A DNA stretch of 64,000 nt from Collinsella aerofaciens ATCC 25986 (GCF_010509075.1 NZ_CP048433.1:2108001-2172000); one strand, 5' to 3'. Shown: positions 27,323 to 36,856, numbered from the stretch's first letter. A program made the numbers and translations. Notes: generated from the letters alone by a model not told the origin.

Positions 27323-28132
27323 ATGCTCAATAAAACGATTCCTGTCGGGGTCGATGGCTCGTCTGCCACGATTACGTCTTATGTTTTTGCCCCGACCGAA
27401 GATGCTTATGCTTTAAAACCGCTGCCTGCAGTTGTGGTCGTGCCAGGAGGCGGCTACGATCACGTTTCGCCGCGCGAAGGCGAGCCGGTAGCGCTCCGTT
27501 TGTTGGCGATGGGCTACCAAGCGTTTGTACTGAACTATTCGGTTGCTCCGGCTGTCTATCCGCTGGCATTGCAAGAACTCGCGCGGGCGGTCGATACCGT
27601 CCGAAGCCATGCGGCAGAGTACTGTGTCGATCCTGATCGGATTACGGTCATGGGTTTTTCGGCCGGTGGGCATCTAGTTGGCTTGCTCGGGGCGCTTTGG
27701 GACCAACCCTGGCTTGCAGAGTCGATTTCGGCATCGCCTGAGTCGATTCGGCCTGACACACTTTGCTTGGGCTATCCGGTCGTAAGCTCGGGGGCCTATG
27801 CTCATCGTGGTTCGTTTGAACACCTAACGGGTGCCGATGGCGCTTTGGCTCAAAAGTTGTCGATCGAGAATATGGTGGGCGATGGCTTCCCCCGTACGTT
27901 CTTGTGGCATACCGCCGAGGATGCATCGGTACCAGTTCAAAATAGCCTCCTTCTTGCGCAGGCTCTTGCCGACCACGGGATTGGCTTTAGCCTACATGTC
28001 TTTCCGCATGGAAAGCATGGGGCATCGCTCGCCACGGCCCAAACGGCATTTAAGGGCTGCGCCGAGCATATTCAGCCACAGGTTCAGGGTTGGCCCGAGC
28101 AGTTCGTTGCATGGGAGCGTGATGGACGATGA
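27323..28132 (+). CDS. Alpha/beta-hydrolase, probable carbohydrate acetylesterase
   Basis: 269-residue cytoplasmic esterase/lipase-fold protein. Oxyanion segment VVVPGGGYDHVSPREGEP (about 38-55), nucleophile elbow GFSAGGH (about 111-117) and a late Asp/His pair (TAEDASVPV, PHGKHGASL). Similar to acetyl-xylan esterase-type enzymes. It overlaps the next gene by ATGA, so the two are translationally coupled and it probably removes acetyl groups from pectin or hemicellulose oligomers. AAAGGG is 5 bases before ATG 27323. Confidence 0.85.
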   Translation: MLNKTIPVGVDGSSATITSYVFAPTEDAYALKPLPAVVVVPGGGYDHVSPREGEPVALRLLAMGYQAFVLNYSVAPAVYPLALQELARAVDTVRSHAAEYCVDPDRITVMGFSAGGHLVGLLGALWDQPWLAESISASPESIRPDTLCLGYPVVSSGAYAHRGSFEHLTGADGALAQKLSIENMVGDGFPRTFLWHTAEDASVPVQNSLLLAQALADHGIGFSLHVFPHGKHGASLATAQTAFKGCAEHIQPQVQGWPEQFVAWERDGR

Positions 28133-30318
28133 GCGAAAGTATCTATACGCTGCGCGTTTCGAGGGCTGCGGCAGGAGCGTATCCAACGATTTCCGATGCC
28201 TTGGCGGCAGCCGATCAGCTCTATCCGGATGCCGAGCAACCGGTGATGATTCGCGTCGATCCGGGCGAGTATTGCGAGCGGGTCGAGATTCATCGCTCGC
28301 ATGTGACGATTGAGGGAGAGACGGCCGACAGCGTGCGTATCGTGGGCAGCCTGGGTGCCAAGATGCCTTCGGAGGACGGCTCGGGCGTCGACGGCACGCT
28401 CGGCACGTTTAGGACCTATACCGTTTTGGTCGATGCCGACGACGTACGGCTCGAGAACCTCACGATCGAAAACGATGCGGGCGATGGGCGCGAGGTCGGT
28501 CAAGCGATTGCCCTGTATGCTGATGGCGACCGTCTGGTTGTCGATGCCTGCTGCATTAAGGGACACCAAGACACGCTGTTTTTGGGTCCGCTGCCGCCGC
28601 ATGAGGCCAAACCGGGCGGGTTTATAGGACCCAAACAGTATGCGCCGCGCCGGGTGGGGCGCCAGTATTTTCGACGTTGCCGGATCGAGGGCGATGTCGA
28701 CTTTATCTTTGGCGGCGCGCGTGCCTACTTTGAGGGGTGCGAGATTCGCTCGCTCAACCGCGATATGGACGTGAACGGCTACGTGACGGCGGTGTCGACG
28801 CCCGAAGGCGAGCCGCACGGCTTTGTGTTCCACGGCTGTTCGTTTACAGCTCCGGATGGCGTGGCGCCGGATTCGGTCTACCTGGGTCGTCCTTGGCGCG
28901 AATGGGCGCAAACTGTGCTGATCGATTGCTGGCTGGGGCGACATATCAAGCGCGAAGGCTGGTGGGATTGGAATAAGCCGGCGGCACACAACTGCGTGCA
29001 GTATGCTGGCGCGATTCTGCATGGGCCGGCGGGTGATACTACCGGCTGGGTACCGTGGGCGAATGAACTCGATGTGATGGCTGCCGCCGGGTACGCTCGC
29101 GAGCAGGTGCTTGCCGGTGTGGATGGCTGGGATCCCGAGGGCGGCGACGGTGATGCGGTTGAGACGGCTGAACTGTCTGCCAACGGTCGCACCGTGCACA
29201 TCGAGACGTACTGCGAAGACGAACCTGCGCTGCGTGCCCGGCTGAAGCGCGAGGGGCGTTCGGCTGCTTTTACGGGCAAGACTCCTGCAGATTTTGAGAC
29301 ATGGAAGATTGCGACCAGGACTCGTCTGTACGATGTTTTGGGCCTTTCGCTTATGGACCGCGTCCCGATTGAGATTCGTGAGCTCAGCCGCGTGCGGGTT
29401 GCCGGCGGCATCGTGCGCACTCATGCGATGTTGCAGGTCGAGCGCGATGTTTGGATGCCGTTCTACCTGTTGGAACCGTCTCATCCTAAGCTTGATGAGC
29501 GGGGACTCAAACGCTGTTATATCTGCCCGCATGGCCATCAGGGAGCGGGTGCAGCAAGCGTAGCCGGTGTTGCGGGCGTGCCGGCTGTCGATGATGCCGT
29601 GCGTAAGTTCAATTACGACTACGGTCTGCGTTTGGCACGCATGAGTTACGTAACCGTCTGTCCTGATGCGCGCGGTTGGGGATACCGTCGTGACTGGAAG
29701 GGCCAAGGCGATGACGAGAACAGCTACCTGCGCGGTACGTGTCTGAATCAAGCACGTATGGCCGAGCCGCTGGGTCTTACGGTTGCGGGCCTCAACGTTT
29801 GGGACAACATGCGCTTGATCGATTACTTGGAGGCGCGCGGCGACATTGCCATGGATGACCTGGGTTGCTTTGGTTTTTCGGGTGGCGGCTACATGACGTT
29901 GTACCTGGCCGCACTCGACCCGCGTGTGCGCAAGGCGTTTGTCTCGGGCTATCTGTACGGTGTCGATGATTCGCTGCTGCATCTCAATGGCAATTGCAGC
30001 TGCAACTACACGCCCGGACTTTGGCGCTTACTCGACATGGGCGATATTGCCTCGCTCATCGCGCCGCATCCGCTGCTGGTGCAAAGCTGCGAAGAGGATC
30101 ATCTGAACGGTTCGCGCGGGCTGAAAAATGTTGACGAGCAGCTCGAGATCGTGCGCGATGCCTACAAGTTGCTGGGTCGCAGAGATGGCCTGCGGCACGA
30201 GGTATGTCCGGGTGAACACCATCTGGGCGTGACATATCTTGCCGAGGATATCGAATGGCTCGATTCGCACGTTGCGGAATGCGCCCCCGTGCATAGCCCC
30301 TCGGCATGCTGCGAATAA
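28129..30318 (+). CDS. Pectin methylesterase (CE8) fused to an alpha/beta-hydrolase esterase
   Basis: 729 residues with two catalytic halves. Residues 1 to about 310 are a CE8 pectin methylesterase: GHQDTLFLG (about 145), VDFIFGGARAYFEGC (about 187) with the catalytic Asp, and LGRPWREWAQ (about 251). Residues of about 345-729 form an alpha/beta-hydrolase with GFSGGGYM (about 582) and a final EVCPGEHHLG with His. Demethylation and deacetylation of the same oligomer in one chain is the likely job. There is no signal peptide. Its start overlaps the stop of the upstream esterase (ATGA). Confidence 0.9.
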   Translation: MSESIYTLRVSRAAAGAYPTISDALAAADQLYPDAEQPVMIRVDPGEYCERVEIHRSHVTIEGETADSVRIVGSLGAKMPSEDGSGVDGTLGTFRTYTVLVDADDVRLENLTIENDAGDGREVGQAIALYADGDRLVVDACCIKGHQDTLFLGPLPPHEAKPGGFIGPKQYAPRRVGRQYFRRCRIEGDVDFIFGGARAYFEGCEIRSLNRDMDVNGYVTAVSTPEGEPHGFVFHGCSFTAPDGVAPDSVYLGRPWREWAQTVLIDCWLGRHIKREGWWDWNKPAAHNCVQYAGAILHGPAGDTTGWVPWANELDVMAAAGYAREQVLAGVDGWDPEGGDGDAVETAELSANGRTVHIETYCEDEPALRARLKREGRSAAFTGKTPADFETWKIATRTRLYDVLGLSLMDRVPIEIRELSRVRVAGGIVRTHAMLQVERDVWMPFYLLEPSHPKLDERGLKRCYICPHGHQGAGAASVAGVAGVPAVDDAVRKFNYDYGLRLARMSYVTVCPDARGWGYRRDWKGQGDDENSYLRGTCLNQARMAEPLGLTVAGLNVWDNMRLIDYLEARGDIAMDDLGCFGFSGGGYMTLYLAALDPRVRKAFVSGYLYGVDDSLLHLNGNCSCNYTPGLWRLLDMGDIASLIAPHPLLVQSCEEDHLNGSRGLKNVDEQLEIVRDAYKLLGRRDGLRHEVCPGEHHLGVTYLAEDIEWLDSHVAECAPVHSPSACCE

Positions 30319-30365
30319 ACGGTACGTTCCTGTATGACCGCCGATGGGCGGATGAGGAGAAGATT

Positions 30366-31034
30366 ATGGAAACGAAGAGCTTGAGTGAATCGACCATTTG
30401 CTGCTTTGGCGACTCAACGACCTGGGGCGACAACGGCTGCGGTGGGGGAGGCAACGACATCTCGTGGACCTCGCATTTGGGCGCGTTGCTGGGAGGTGCA
30501 GTCGTCGAGAACTTTGGCATCAAGGGTTCGCGTATTGCCATCAAGGCCGATCGTACCGATTCATTTGTCGAGCGCTTGGACGGCATCGACGATGCGGCCG
30601 ATGTCTATGTTGTCTTTGGCGGCGTTAACGACTTTAGCCGCAACGTGCCGCTTGGCGAGTTGGGCAGCACCGATGCGCATGAGTTCTATGGTGCGGTCGA
30701 CTATCTGATCCGAACCATCACGGCGCGCTCACCTCAGGCAAAGCTCGTGTTTATGACGCCATGCAAGACGAGTGGTAAGCACGAGAAGGATATCCCGGCA
30801 AGCGACGAGCTCAACCACCTGGGGTTGACGCAGGCCGCCTACGTGCGAGCGATGCTTGAAGTCTGCGACCGCTACTCCGTGCCGGTGATTGACCTGTATG
30901 CGCAAAGCGGCATCAGCCCGTTTTTGCCGGAGCACCGCGAGCTCTATATGCCGGACGGTCTGCATTACAGTCCTGCCGGCTATGAGCGCCTGGCGCATCG
31001 CATCGCCGCGGGTCTCACCGCCGTTTGCCGCTAA
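30366..31034 (+). CDS. SGNH/GDSL hydrolase, probable acetylesterase
   Basis: 222 residues. Block I has FGDSTTWGDNG with the catalytic Ser (about residue 17), block III has VFGGVNDFSRN (the GxND motif) and block V has PDGLHYSPAGYERLA with the Asp-x-x-His pair. The family includes rhamnogalacturonan and xylan acetylesterases; the third esterase in a row here fits acetylated pectin. No signal peptide. GAGGAG precedes ATG 30366. Confidence 0.88.
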   Translation: METKSLSESTICCFGDSTTWGDNGCGGGGNDISWTSHLGALLGGAVVENFGIKGSRIAIKADRTDSFVERLDGIDDAADVYVVFGGVNDFSRNVPLGELGSTDAHEFYGAVDYLIRTITARSPQAKLVFMTPCKTSGKHEKDIPASDELNHLGLTQAAYVRAMLEVCDRYSVPVIDLYAQSGISPFLPEHRELYMPDGLHYSPAGYERLAHRIAAGLTAVCR

Positions 31035-31048
31035 AAGTCTGCCGTTTG

Positions 31049-31117
31049 CGGGGAATATAGGGTTAACGTTCACCCTATATTCCCCGTTCGCGTTACACTA
31101 GGGGTAACGTTCACCTA
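31049..31117 (+). promoter_or_regulatory. Uronate operators, hairpin and promoter before GH105
   Basis: A perfect stem of CGGGGAATATAGGG with CCCTATATTCCCCG (31049-31086) carries an AACGTTCA operator core in its loop, and a second operator (GGTAACGTTCACC) lies 41 bp further on, centred at 31108. A TACACT -10-like box at 31094-31099 lies between them. Confidence 0.7.
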
Positions 31118-31141
31118 TCGTTTATGTCAGAGGGGACAGCA

Positions 31142-32380
31142 ATGGGTTGCAATCAAATCCTGGACCGTTATATCGAGCAGTTGATCGAAACCTCTACGCC
31201 GCAGGCGCCGGCTTGGAATATCGAAAAGATTCGCGCCGGCAAGGAGAACACCTGGAACTATATCGACGGCTGCATGATCAAGGCGCTCATCGAGCTGTAC
31301 GAGATCACGGGTGAGCAGCGCTACCTGACCTTTGCCGATGACTACATCGATTTCTTTGTCCAGGACGACGGTACCATCAAGCATTACAACCCGCAGGAGT
31401 ACAACCTCGATAACGTCAATGCGGGCAAGACCCTCTACAAGCTCTATGACCTGGTGGGCAAGCCCAAGTACCGTGCCGCCATGGACACCATCTACCGCCA
31501 GCTCGAGACCCAGCCGCGCACCAAAGAAGGCGTGTTTTGGCACAAGGCCGTCTATCCCAACCAGATCTGGCTCGATGGCATGTATATGGCCCAGCCGTTC
31601 TACATGCAGTACGAGCTGAGCTTCCACAACCGTCGTGCCTGCTCGGACAGCTTCCATATGTTCCAGGTCGTGCATGACCTGATGCGCAACCCCCTCAACG
31701 GTCTGTACTATCACGCTTACGACGCGAGCCGCAAACAGTTCTGGTGCGACCCGGTCACCGGCCTTTCGGCTAACTTCTGGCTGCGCGCCGAGGGCTGGTT
31801 TGCCATGGCACTCATCGATACCTGGGAGCTCATGCCGCCTTCGATGTCAGCCGAGAAGGACGAGATTCGCAAGATGTTCCACGACCTGATCGATGCCATG
31901 CTGCCGTATCAGGACGAGAAGACCGGCATGTGGCATCAGGTCATCAACCTGCCCAATATCGCCCCCAACTACCTGGAGGAGTCTGGTAGCGCGATTTTTG
32001 CCAATGCCATCATGAAGGGCGTGCGTCTAGGCGTGCTGGGCGAGCGTTACTACCAGTACGGCCGTCGCGCCTTCGACGGCATCTGCGAGACCTGCCTGTC
32101 CGAGCATGATGGGCAGCTGGCGCTCGACAACATCTGCCTGGTTGCGGGCTTGGGAAACACCGCGCACCGCGAGGGCACGTTTGGTTACTACATGAGCGAG
32201 CCTATCGTCAAAAACGATGCGAAGGGCGTGGCGCCGCTGGTGCTTGCCTATATCGAGACCATGCATCACGACAAACTGGCCGGCAGGCATGACCCGCTTG
32301 CTCCCTCGGGCGTGTGCTCTATCGAGGACCCGTTTGGCGGATACACCCCGGGCATCAACGCTCATAAGGGATGTGAATAA
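31142..32380 (+). CDS. Glycoside hydrolase family 105 (unsaturated glucuronyl/galacturonyl hydrolase)
   Basis: Removes the terminal unsaturated uronate from pectin-lyase products. 412 residues with an (alpha/alpha)6-barrel pattern; NQIWLDGMYMAQPFYM (about residue 139) holds the catalytic Asp and matches YteR/YesR. It is cytoplasmic, without a signal peptide. The product rearranges to 5-keto-4-deoxyuronate, the substrate of the DhuI/DhuD pair encoded 5 kb away. ATG 31142 follows AGGGGA at 5 bases; ATG 31124 has no ribosome site. Confidence 0.92.
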   Translation: MGCNQILDRYIEQLIETSTPQAPAWNIEKIRAGKENTWNYIDGCMIKALIELYEITGEQRYLTFADDYIDFFVQDDGTIKHYNPQEYNLDNVNAGKTLYKLYDLVGKPKYRAAMDTIYRQLETQPRTKEGVFWHKAVYPNQIWLDGMYMAQPFYMQYELSFHNRRACSDSFHMFQVVHDLMRNPLNGLYYHAYDASRKQFWCDPVTGLSANFWLRAEGWFAMALIDTWELMPPSMSAEKDEIRKMFHDLIDAMLPYQDEKTGMWHQVINLPNIAPNYLEESGSAIFANAIMKGVRLGVLGERYYQYGRRAFDGICETCLSEHDGQLALDNICLVAGLGNTAHREGTFGYYMSEPIVKNDAKGVAPLVLAYIETMHHDKLAGRHDPLAPSGVCSIEDPFGGYTPGINAHKGCE

Positions 32381-32381
32381 C

Positions 32382-33287
32382 GTGGGGGCTATTACTCCGG
32401 GTGTGCGTTTGCACGACCTTCCGCAGGGGACCGTCGAGGAACGCATCCGCATGGCGGGAGAGCTGGGCTTTTCGTGCATTCAGCTGCCGAGCAAGGTGCT
32501 CTACGCATCGATGGGGATCGATCGAGGCGGCCTGACCCGCGAGCTTGCCGACCATTTGCGTGCGGTGCTCGACGAGGCGGGCGTTTCGGTCGCCGTGCTC
32601 GGCTGCTACAAGAATCTGGCGACGCCCGATCGCCAACAGCTCATGGATAACATTGCCGAGTACGAGGCATGCCTGAACTTTGCCCAGATGCTCGGCGGAT
32701 GCCCGGTTGGCACCGAGACCGGTCGCCCCAATGCGCAGAACCGCGTTGCTGACGACCGCATGACCGATGGGGCACTCGAAGCGTTTGCAGACGGACTTGC
32801 ACGCGTCTGCGATCGGGCCGAGGCCGTGGGCGGGCAAATACTGATCGAGCCCGGTTGGAACGAGACGGTCAACACGCCGGATCGCTGCCGTGAGGTGCTG
32901 GAGCGCGTCTCGAGCCCGTCGCTCGGCGTGATCTATGACCCAGTGTCGCTGCTGCACCCCAGCGTCGTTGACGAAGCGCAGGAAATCACCGCGCGCATGC
33001 TCTACTTATGCGGCAGTAAGATCCGCGTGCTGCACGCCAAGGATTTTGAGATCGTTGATAACGAGGACGGAGCCGGATGGTGCGACGGTACGGGTTCGCG
33101 CCTGGTGTGTCATGGCGTGGGCGAGACGGGACGATATGACTTTGAGCCTGTGGTGGCCTGGGCGGCTGCCGCCTGCCCTGGGATTCCCTGCGTGGTCGAG
33201 AACAGCGTACCGGCGACGGCGGCTGACTGCCTGGCGACACTCGAGCACATGTCTGCTTGCTGCGGGGCTTCTCATCGCGAGTTATAG
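32382..33287 (+). CDS. Sugar phosphate isomerase/epimerase (AP-endonuclease 2-like TIM barrel)
   Basis: 301 residues. The TIM-barrel isomerase pattern is seen in MAGELGFSCIQLPS, VLGCYKNLATPD, ILIEPGWNETVNTPD with a metal-ligand Glu, and VLHAKDFEI with His and Asp. The GTG at 32382, one base after the GH105 stop, follows AAGGGATG; the gene is clearly in the GH105 transcript. The substrate is unknown; a keto-sugar acid isomerase is a reasonable guess. It ends before the GTG of the next oxidoreductase at 33392. Confidence 0.82.
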   Translation: MGAITPGVRLHDLPQGTVEERIRMAGELGFSCIQLPSKVLYASMGIDRGGLTRELADHLRAVLDEAGVSVAVLGCYKNLATPDRQQLMDNIAEYEACLNFAQMLGGCPVGTETGRPNAQNRVADDRMTDGALEAFADGLARVCDRAEAVGGQILIEPGWNETVNTPDRCREVLERVSSPSLGVIYDPVSLLHPSVVDEAQEITARMLYLCGSKIRVLHAKDFEIVDNEDGAGWCDGTGSRLVCHGVGETGRYDFEPVVAWAAAACPGIPCVVENSVPATAADCLATLEHMSACCGASHREL

Positions 33288-33391
33288 CATTGGCTTTTGC
33301 CGTGTCGGCAGATTGAGATTACCTGTATGGGGGCGGCGGTGAAGGGTCTTTATCGTCGCCCCCATTGGATTGCATTAAAAAGGGGAGTTGC

Positions 33392-34609
33392 GTGGCTATC
33401 CACATTGTCGAAGAGGCGAATCGTTGCCTAGGTTGTAAAAGGGCGTTCTGTCAGATTAAAGGCTGCCCGGTTCAGACGCCTATTCCGCAGGTCATCGACC
33501 TGTTCAAACAGCGTCGTCTAGAAGAAGCGGGCGAGCTGCTGTTCCAGAACAATCCCATGAGCGCGGTCTGCTCTATGGTGTGCAACCATTCGGGCCAGTG
33601 CGAGGGTGCTTGCATTCAGGGCCGCAAGGGCACACCCGTGCATTTCTCGAGCATCGAGAACTATATCTCCACGGCGTATTTGGATCGTAAGGAGTGGAAG
33701 CCCGCGCCGTCGTGCGGCAAACAGGTTGCCGTGGTCGGTTCCGGTCCCGCCGGTATTACCGTGGCCATTAAGATGGCCCAGCTGGGCTGTGCCGTCACGG
33801 TATTTGAACAGCGCCCCGAGATCGGCGGTGTGCTGGAGTACGGTATCCCCGAGTTCCGCCTGCCCCGTGCGCTCGTACAAAAGTACCGTCACGTGATGTG
33901 CTCGCTTGGCGTGCGCGTGCGCCCCTCGACCACCATCGGCGGCGCACTGCACATCGATGACCTGCTACGTGACGGCTACGACGCGGTCTTTGTCGGTACC
34001 GGTACCTGGCGAGCTCGCAAGTTGGGTATTCCCGGCGAGTCGCGCGGCAACGTGCTGTTTGGTATCGATTACCTGGTTGATCCTTCGAGTGTGGCGATCG
34101 GACAGAATGTGGCGGTCATCGGTGCCGGTAACGTGGCCATGGATGTGGCCCGCACGGCGCTGCGCTCGGGTGCTCGTAAGGTCACCGTGTATGCTCGATC
34201 GCGCCATATCTCGGCCATCGATGACGAGGTGGAGCTGACCGAGCTCGATGGTGCCGAGATTGTGTGCGGCAAGGCGATCTATGCCATCGACGATAACGGT
34301 CCGGTCTTCGAGACGGCTATCTTCGACGAGGACAACAATGTGGTGGGCTACGAGGAAGAGCTTGACCATGTGTCTGCCGACACAGTTGTGATTGCGGCTT
34401 CGCAGGTGCCCAAGGACAAGCTTGTGCTTACGACGGGTGGCTTGGAGACCGACCATCGCGGCCTTCTTTCGGTCGATGAGCGCGGCATGACCACCGTACC
34501 TGGCGTCTTTGCCGCCGGCGACGTGGTTAACGGCCCGCTCACCGTGGTTCATGCCGTGGCAGGTGCTAAGCTCGCCGTCGAAGGCATGACCAGCTACCTG
34601 GGCCTCTAA
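33392..34609 (+). CDS. GltD-like FAD/Fe-S NAD(P) oxidoreductase
   Basis: 405 residues. N-terminal Cys cluster NRCLGCKRAFCQIKGCP (about residues 11-27) and NHSGQCEGAC bind Fe-S centres as in the glutamate synthase small subunit. FAD motif VVGSGPAGITVA (about 113) and NAD(P) motif VIGAGNVAMDVA (about 241) follow. There is no glutamate synthase large subunit nearby, so it is a stand-alone relative. GTG 33392 has AAAGGGGAG 4 bases upstream. The neighbouring enoate-reductase-like gene suggests a redox role, but the substrate cannot be named. Confidence 0.85.
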   Translation: MAIHIVEEANRCLGCKRAFCQIKGCPVQTPIPQVIDLFKQRRLEEAGELLFQNNPMSAVCSMVCNHSGQCEGACIQGRKGTPVHFSSIENYISTAYLDRKEWKPAPSCGKQVAVVGSGPAGITVAIKMAQLGCAVTVFEQRPEIGGVLEYGIPEFRLPRALVQKYRHVMCSLGVRVRPSTTIGGALHIDDLLRDGYDAVFVGTGTWRARKLGIPGESRGNVLFGIDYLVDPSSVAIGQNVAVIGAGNVAMDVARTALRSGARKVTVYARSRHISAIDDEVELTELDGAEIVCGKAIYAIDDNGPVFETAIFDEDNNVVGYEEELDHVSADTVVIAASQVPKDKLVLTTGGLETDHRGLLSVDERGMTTVPGVFAAGDVVNGPLTVVHAVAGAKLAVEGMTSYLGL

Positions 34610-34624
34610 CACATCCCATCCATC

Positions 34625-34691
34625 AGTTGCGGTGAAATACGGACTGTTTTGGCTGTCAAAAGCCTCGATTGCTCCGTATCTCACCGCAACT
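34625..34691. repeat. AGTTGCGGTGA palindrome, copy 1
   Basis: AGTTGCGGTGA and TCACCGCAACT ends with an inner ATACGGA/TCCGTAT pair; followed by TTTTTT. Same family as 37543-37609 and 50548-50614, each in a different intergenic gap. Confidence 0.8.
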
Positions 34692-34807
34692 TTTTTGTGG
34701 GTCGATACGTAGGCAGGGGAGTGCGTGCGGTCGGGTGTTGTGCAGTTGCTGGTACGATAGGTACGTCAGCAACTGCCGCCGAGCGGCTCAAATGAAAGGA
34801 ACCCTGT

Positions 34808-36757
34808 ATGGAGTCCTCCGCCTACCCGATGCTCTTTAGTCCGATCAAGGTCGGTACGACCGAGGTCAAGAACCGCGTCTTTATGCCGCCGGTGTCCACC
34901 AACCTGGCCGATCATGGCTATGTGACCGACGACTTGGTCGATCATTACCGTGCCCGCGCCAAGGGCGGCGTGGGCCTCATCATTACCGAGGTCGTGACGG
35001 TCGAGCCCACCTATACCTATCTGCCGGGTGACATGTGCTGCTACGACGACACGTTTATCCCTGGCTGGGAAAAGCTCGCCGCCGCCGTGCACGAGTACGG
35101 CTGCAAGATCATGCCGCAGCTCTTTCACCCCGCCTACATGGCCTTTAACATTCCGGGCACGCCGCGCCTGATCGCTCCGTCCTTCGTGGGACCGTCCTAT
35201 GCCCGTGAGGCACCGCGTCCTATCACGGTCGACGAGATTCACGAGCTCACGCATCAGTTTGGCGACGCTGCCGTGCGTATGCAGAAGGCCGGTGTCGATG
35301 GCGTCGAGGTCCATGCGGCGCACGCCCACGGCATGCTCGGCGGTTTCTTGACCCCGCTCTATAACAAGCGTACCGATGAGTACGGCGGCTCGCTCGACGC
35401 CCGCATGCGCTTTTTGCTCGAGGTCATCGCCGAGATTCGCGAGCGCTGCGGCAAGGACTTTATCATCGACGTCCGCATCTCGGGCGATGAGTACACCGAT
35501 GGCGGTCTGACCCTCAACGACATGATCTACGTCTCGCGTCGCCTGGAGAAGGCCGGCGTCGACATGATTCACGTGTCGGGCGGCACCACCATCAAGCGCG
35601 GCTCTGCGATTCCCGCCGCCGGTACGCAGCAGGCCTCGCATGCCGCCTGCTCGCGCGAGATTAAAAAGCACGTCAACATTCCCGTCGCCACGGTCGGCCG
35701 CATCAACGAGGCCTGGATTGCCGAGGAGCTGATCGAGGACAGCGCTGCTGACATCTGCATGATGGGCCGCGCCAATCTGTGCGATGCCGAGTTCTGCAAC
35801 AAGGCCGCTGCCGGCAACGCCGACGATATCCGCCCCTGCATCGGCTGCCTGCGCTGCCTGAACGGCATTATGTTTGGCAAGCGCATCTCCTGCACCGTCA
35901 ATCCCGATGTTGAGCGCGACGAGGCCGGTTACGAGCCTGCCGCCGAGGCCAAGAACGTACTGGTTGTGGGCGCTGGTCCTGCGGGCATGGAGGCAGCCTA
36001 CATTGCCGCCAAGCGCGGCTACAACGTGGTGCTCGTGGATAAGCAGGACGAGCCGGGCGGCGAGATGCGTATTGCGGCCGTGCCGCCGGCAAAGCAGGAA
36101 CTCACCCGCGTGATCAAGTATCAGTATCGTCGTCTGGCCGAGGCCGGCGTGAAGTGCGTATTTGGCACCGAGCTTACTGCCGAGGACATTCAGCGTGACT
36201 ACGCGGGCTACGAGGTTGTCCTTGCTTATGGCGCCGAGCCCATCGCCCCGGCCTTCATGCAGGGCTTTAAACAGGTTATGACGGCTGACGACCTGTTGGG
36301 CGGCAAAGCTTTCCCGGGCAAGAAGATTGTCATCGTGGGCGGCGGCACCGTCGGTTGCGAGACGGCCGACTACCTGGCCCCGTTGGTCAACGATCTGTCG
36401 CCGGCCAATCGCGACGTCACCGTCATCGAGATGACCAAGACGCTCGCCGCCAACGAGGGCGGCGCCGGTCGCGCGGTGCTCATCACGCGCATGCTCTCCA
36501 AGGGCGTTCACGTGCTGACCGAGGCCAAGGTGACCGAGATTACCGAGGACACTATCAGCTACGAGAAGGACGGCGAGGTCCACACCATCGCCGATGCCGA
36601 TACGCTGGTGCTTGCCATGGGCTATCGTCCCAATACCAAGCTGGCCGACGACCTTGCCGCTGCCGGCGTTGCCACCCACGTGCTGGGCGATGCCAACAAG
36701 TGCGGCAACATTCGCGACGCCATCGGCGATGGCTACAAGGTTGCCTGCGAGCTCTAG
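34808..36757 (+). CDS. FMN/FAD/Fe-S enoate reductase-like oxidoreductase
   Basis: 649 residues with the layout of 2,4-dienoyl-CoA reductase and 2-enoate reductase: old-yellow-enzyme TIM barrel (1 to about 330, with HAAHAHGMLGGFLTPLYNKR), [4Fe-4S] segment CIGCLRCLNG (about 344), then FAD and NAD domains (VVGAGPAGMEAAY about 383, VGGGTVGCETADY about 510). The family reduces C=C bonds of enoates or dienes. It stands 198 bases after the GltD-like gene, across a palindrome, and is followed by a terminator at 36815. The substrate is unknown. GAAAGGA precedes ATG 34808. Confidence 0.9.
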   Translation: MESSAYPMLFSPIKVGTTEVKNRVFMPPVSTNLADHGYVTDDLVDHYRARAKGGVGLIITEVVTVEPTYTYLPGDMCCYDDTFIPGWEKLAAAVHEYGCKIMPQLFHPAYMAFNIPGTPRLIAPSFVGPSYAREAPRPITVDEIHELTHQFGDAAVRMQKAGVDGVEVHAAHAHGMLGGFLTPLYNKRTDEYGGSLDARMRFLLEVIAEIRERCGKDFIIDVRISGDEYTDGGLTLNDMIYVSRRLEKAGVDMIHVSGGTTIKRGSAIPAAGTQQASHAACSREIKKHVNIPVATVGRINEAWIAEELIEDSAADICMMGRANLCDAEFCNKAAAGNADDIRPCIGCLRCLNGIMFGKRISCTVNPDVERDEAGYEPAAEAKNVLVVGAGPAGMEAAYIAAKRGYNVVLVDKQDEPGGEMRIAAVPPAKQELTRVIKYQYRRLAEAGVKCVFGTELTAEDIQRDYAGYEVVLAYGAEPIAPAFMQGFKQVMTADDLLGGKAFPGKKIVIVGGGTVGCETADYLAPLVNDLSPANRDVTVIEMTKTLAANEGGAGRAVLITRMLSKGVHVLTEAKVTEITEDTISYEKDGEVHTIADADTLVLAMGYRPNTKLADDLAAAGVATHVLGDANKCGNIRDAIGDGYKVACEL

Positions 36758-36814
36758 TCAACCCCTTGGCGCATGTGGGGCCTATCCCCACGGCGTCAGT
36801 CGGTAGATAGCAAA

Positions 36815-36856
36815 AAGCGGCGGTCGTCCCGTACATGGGACGACCGCCGCTTGCGT
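36815..36856. terminator. Bidirectional terminator between convergent genes
   Basis: AAGCGGCGGTCGTCCC pairs perfectly with GGGACGACCGCCGCTT, with A-rich and T-containing flanks on the two sides. Confidence 0.85.
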
